64,000 nt of DNA from Nocardioides humi (GTDB lineage: Bacteria; Actinomycetota; Actinomycetes; Propionibacteriales; Nocardioidaceae), in NCBI RefSeq assembly GCF_006494775.1, contig NZ_CP041146.1, forward strand, positions 1,736,001 through 1,800,000, read 5' to 3'. Shown here in pieces: positions 62,716 through 64,000 of this stretch. Numbering within the stretch: position 1 is the first letter of the stretch; the number at the start of each line of letters is the position of its first letter. Under the pieces are notes generated by a model, which saw nothing but the letters and a program-made list of their open reading frames with translations, made no database searches and was not told the origin of the DNA. The translations under genes were made by a program, and so were the position numbers.

Positions 62716-63528
62716 CTACCGCAGCGTGCCGAAGAGCGCGTCGAGATCCGGACCGGGGACCGCGCCGTCGAAGCCGTCGAACCGGCCCTCCACGAGGCCA
62801 GCGGCAGCGCGCCCGAGCCCGCCCCAGGCCGCCCGCGCCAGCGCACCGCCGACGCTGACCCGGCGCACGCCGAGCCCGGCGATCTCCGCGAGGGTCCGCG
62901 GGCTCGGGCCGCCGACGAGCAGGTTGACCGGCTTGGGGGCGACCGCCGCCACCACCGCGGCGACGTCCGCCGGGGCGCTGACGCCGGGTGCATAGAGGCA
63001 GTCGGCGCCGGCGGCGGCGTACGCCCGCAGCCGGTCGAGCACGTCGGCCAGATCGGGGCGGCCCGCGATGAAGCCCTCGGCGCGCCCGACGAGGAGTACG
63101 TCGTGGCCGCTGGCGTCGATCGCCTCCCGGGCCGCGGCCAGCCGCTCCACCGCCACGTCGAGGTCGTAGAGCTCGCCGCCGGCCGCGTCCTCCACGGACA
63201 GGCCCGCGACGCCGGTCTCCACGGCGAGGGCCACGCTGGTGGCGACGTCGTCGGCGGTCTCGGCGTACCCGTTCTCGAAGTCGGCGTTCACCGGCAGGCC
63301 GGTGGCGGCGACGATGTCCGCGAGGTGGTCGAGCGCCTCGTCGCGCGTCGCCGAGCCGTCGGGCCGACCACGGCTCCAGGCCGCTCCGGAGCTCGTGGTC
63401 GCCAGCGCGGCGAAGCCGAGGCTCTCGAGGTAGCGCGCGGAGCCGCGGTCCCACGGGTTCGGCAGCAGGAAGCAGCCCTGCTCGTGGAGGGCGCGGAAGG
63501 CGGCGCGGCGCTCGGCGATGCTCGTCAT
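62716..63528 (-). CDS. Isocitrate lyase/PEP mutase family protein
   Basis: A 270-residue alpha/beta barrel of the PEP mutase/isocitrate lyase superfamily. It has FLLPNPWDRGSARYL at the start, the metal-binding stretch LPVNADFENGYAET, SVEDAAGG and LLVGRAEGFI. The nucleophilic KKCGH/KxCG loop of true isocitrate lyases is absent, as in oxaloacetate decarboxylase or carboxyphosphonoenolpyruvate mutase relatives. ATG 63528 has no strong ribosome site; ATG 63558 is the alternative. It is convergent with the P-domain gene. Confidence 0.75.
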   Translation of the reverse strand: MTSIAERRAAFRALHEQGCFLLPNPWDRGSARYLESLGFAALATTSSGAAWSRGRPDGSATRDEALDHLADIVAATGLPVNADFENGYAETADDVATSVALAVETGVAGLSVEDAAGGELYDLDVAVERLAAAREAIDASGHDVLLVGRAEGFIAGRPDLADVLDRLRAYAAAGADCLYAPGVSAPADVAAVVAAVAPKPVNLLVGGPSPRTLAEIAGLGVRRVSVGGALARAAWGGLGRAAAGLVEGRFDGFDGAVPGPDLDALFGTLR

Positions 63529-63557
63529 GACCACGACGGTAGGCCGGGCCACCGACA

Positions 63558-64000
63558 TCAGTCCTGCCGGTCGGCCTCCAGCCACCCCCGGAACGCCTCC
63601 AGGTTGGCGGTGGACTCGCCCCGCTCGATCCGCCACGCCCACTCCTTGCGGATGGACGACTCGAAGCCGAGCTCGAGGATGGTGTTGAACGCGGAGTCGG
63701 CGTACTCCAGCACCGAGCCGAGCAGCCGGTCCAGGTCGTCGGGGTGACCGACGAGAGCGGGAGGCGGGCGTCGAGGTAGATGTCGCCGTGGCGGTCGAGG
63801 CCGAACGCGACGGCGTACATCCGCATGTTCCGCTCGAGCAGCCACCGGTAGACGCGCTCGAACTCCTCGTCGGGACGGCGGCAGACGAAGGCGTGCACGC
63901 CGAGCGCGTGGGGGCCGAGGTCGAGGCGGACCGGCGTCTGCAGCTTGCGCTCGCCGGGGAGCGAGAAGCCGAACGTGCGCTCCTCGGTCTCCTCGAAGGC
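63558..64000 (-). CDS. YbjN-domain protein, cut by window edge (one-base frameshift)
   Basis: The C-terminal 147 or so residues of a YbjN (type III secretion chaperone-like) protein, whose start lies beyond 64000. The visible part has GVHAFVCRRPDEEFERVYRW, NMRMYAVAFGLDRHGDIYLD and a tail LEAFRGWLEADRQD. The frame breaks at GGG 63759-63761; one added base gives DARLPALVGHPDDLDRLL. In mycobacteria a YbjN gene lies between mshA and gpm1, so mshA may be found just outside the window. That is a prediction from synteny. Confidence 0.75.
   Translation of the reverse strand, partial: LRGDRGAHVRLLAPRRAQAADAGPPRPRPPRARRARLRLPPSRRGVRARLPVAARAEHADVRRRVRPRPPRRHLPRRPPPALVGHPDDLDRLLGSVLEYADSAFNTILELGFESSIRKEWAWRIERGESTANLEAFRGWLEADRQD

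Overview
The window is a very G+C-rich stretch of actinobacterial chromosome, most likely from a Nocardioides-like member of the Propionibacteriales. Three things suggest this. GTG starts and four-base ATGA/GTGA gene overlaps are everywhere. Mycobacterium-type neighbourhoods are conserved (an LpqE-like lipoprotein, carD, ispD, ispF, cysS and rlmB; and gpm1, senX3 and regX3). Families typical of actinobacteria are present, including DUF5999, an LppU-like protein, a DGPF (YciI) protein with a matching sigma factor, and CarD. The assignment rests on gene content and order; no 16S gene is present.

Layout. (1) 0.15-15.1 kb: an extracellular polysaccharide region. It holds a two-component pair, then a tightly overlapping + strand operon: Wzy-like polymerase, family 2 glycosyltransferase, Wzz-like chain-length protein, sulfotransferase, APH-like kinase and Wzx-like flippase. 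Opposite lie two exported GH16 glycosidases and a 946-residue secreted fibrinogen-like/propeller protein, followed by a lipoprotein gene. (2) 15.1-23.4 kb: a decayed Fic gene, a methyltransferase with a glycosyltransferase, a LuxR-type two-component system with an ABC exporter, a DUF5999 miniprotein, an atypical SDR and a CPBP protease. (3) 23.6-37.8 kb: a 13-gene minus-strand catabolic operon. It encodes an amidohydrolase-like protein, three SDRs, two crotonases, a CocE-type hydrolase, a complete Dpp/Opp-type ABC importer and an acyl-CoA ligase. A divergent TetR gene and a clear 16-bp inverted operator sit at its head. (4) 37.8-38.1 kb: tRNA-Gln with a 64-bp tandem repeat over its 5' end. (5) 38.1-54.3 kb: housekeeping genes (rlmB, cysS, ispF, ispD, carD, gpmA) mixed with membrane, secreted and regulatory genes. 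(6) 54.3-55.4 kb: a DUF559/AbiEi-like gene bracketed by 63-bp inverted repeats. (7) 55.4-64 kb: phoU/senX3/regX3 with a PHO box, two EamA transporters, a YciI-ECF pair, a secreted P-domain protein, a PEP-mutase-like enzyme and a YbjN-domain gene cut by the window edge.

How the parts work together. Region 1 reads as a Wzx/Wzy-dependent polysaccharide assembly line that may add sulfate, with its own regulators and GH16 trimming enzymes. Region 3 reads as import, ester cleavage, CoA activation and beta-oxidation-like breakdown of an unidentified acid or ester under TetR control. Region 7 is the phosphate-sensing system next to glycolytic gpmA.

Data quality. Twelve genes, including the normally essential ispD, each look like one base has been lost inside a run of G or C. 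This fits uncorrected long-read consensus error far better than gene decay, so these genes are listed as CDS with the break position. The DUF559 gene has a different kind of break (+1 or -2). The most unusual biology is the 63-bp inverted repeats around the DUF559 gene, the strong hairpin over the start codon of a degenerate IspD-like gene, the tRNA-linked tandem repeat, and the catabolic operon containing at least two enzymes that lack key catalytic residues.
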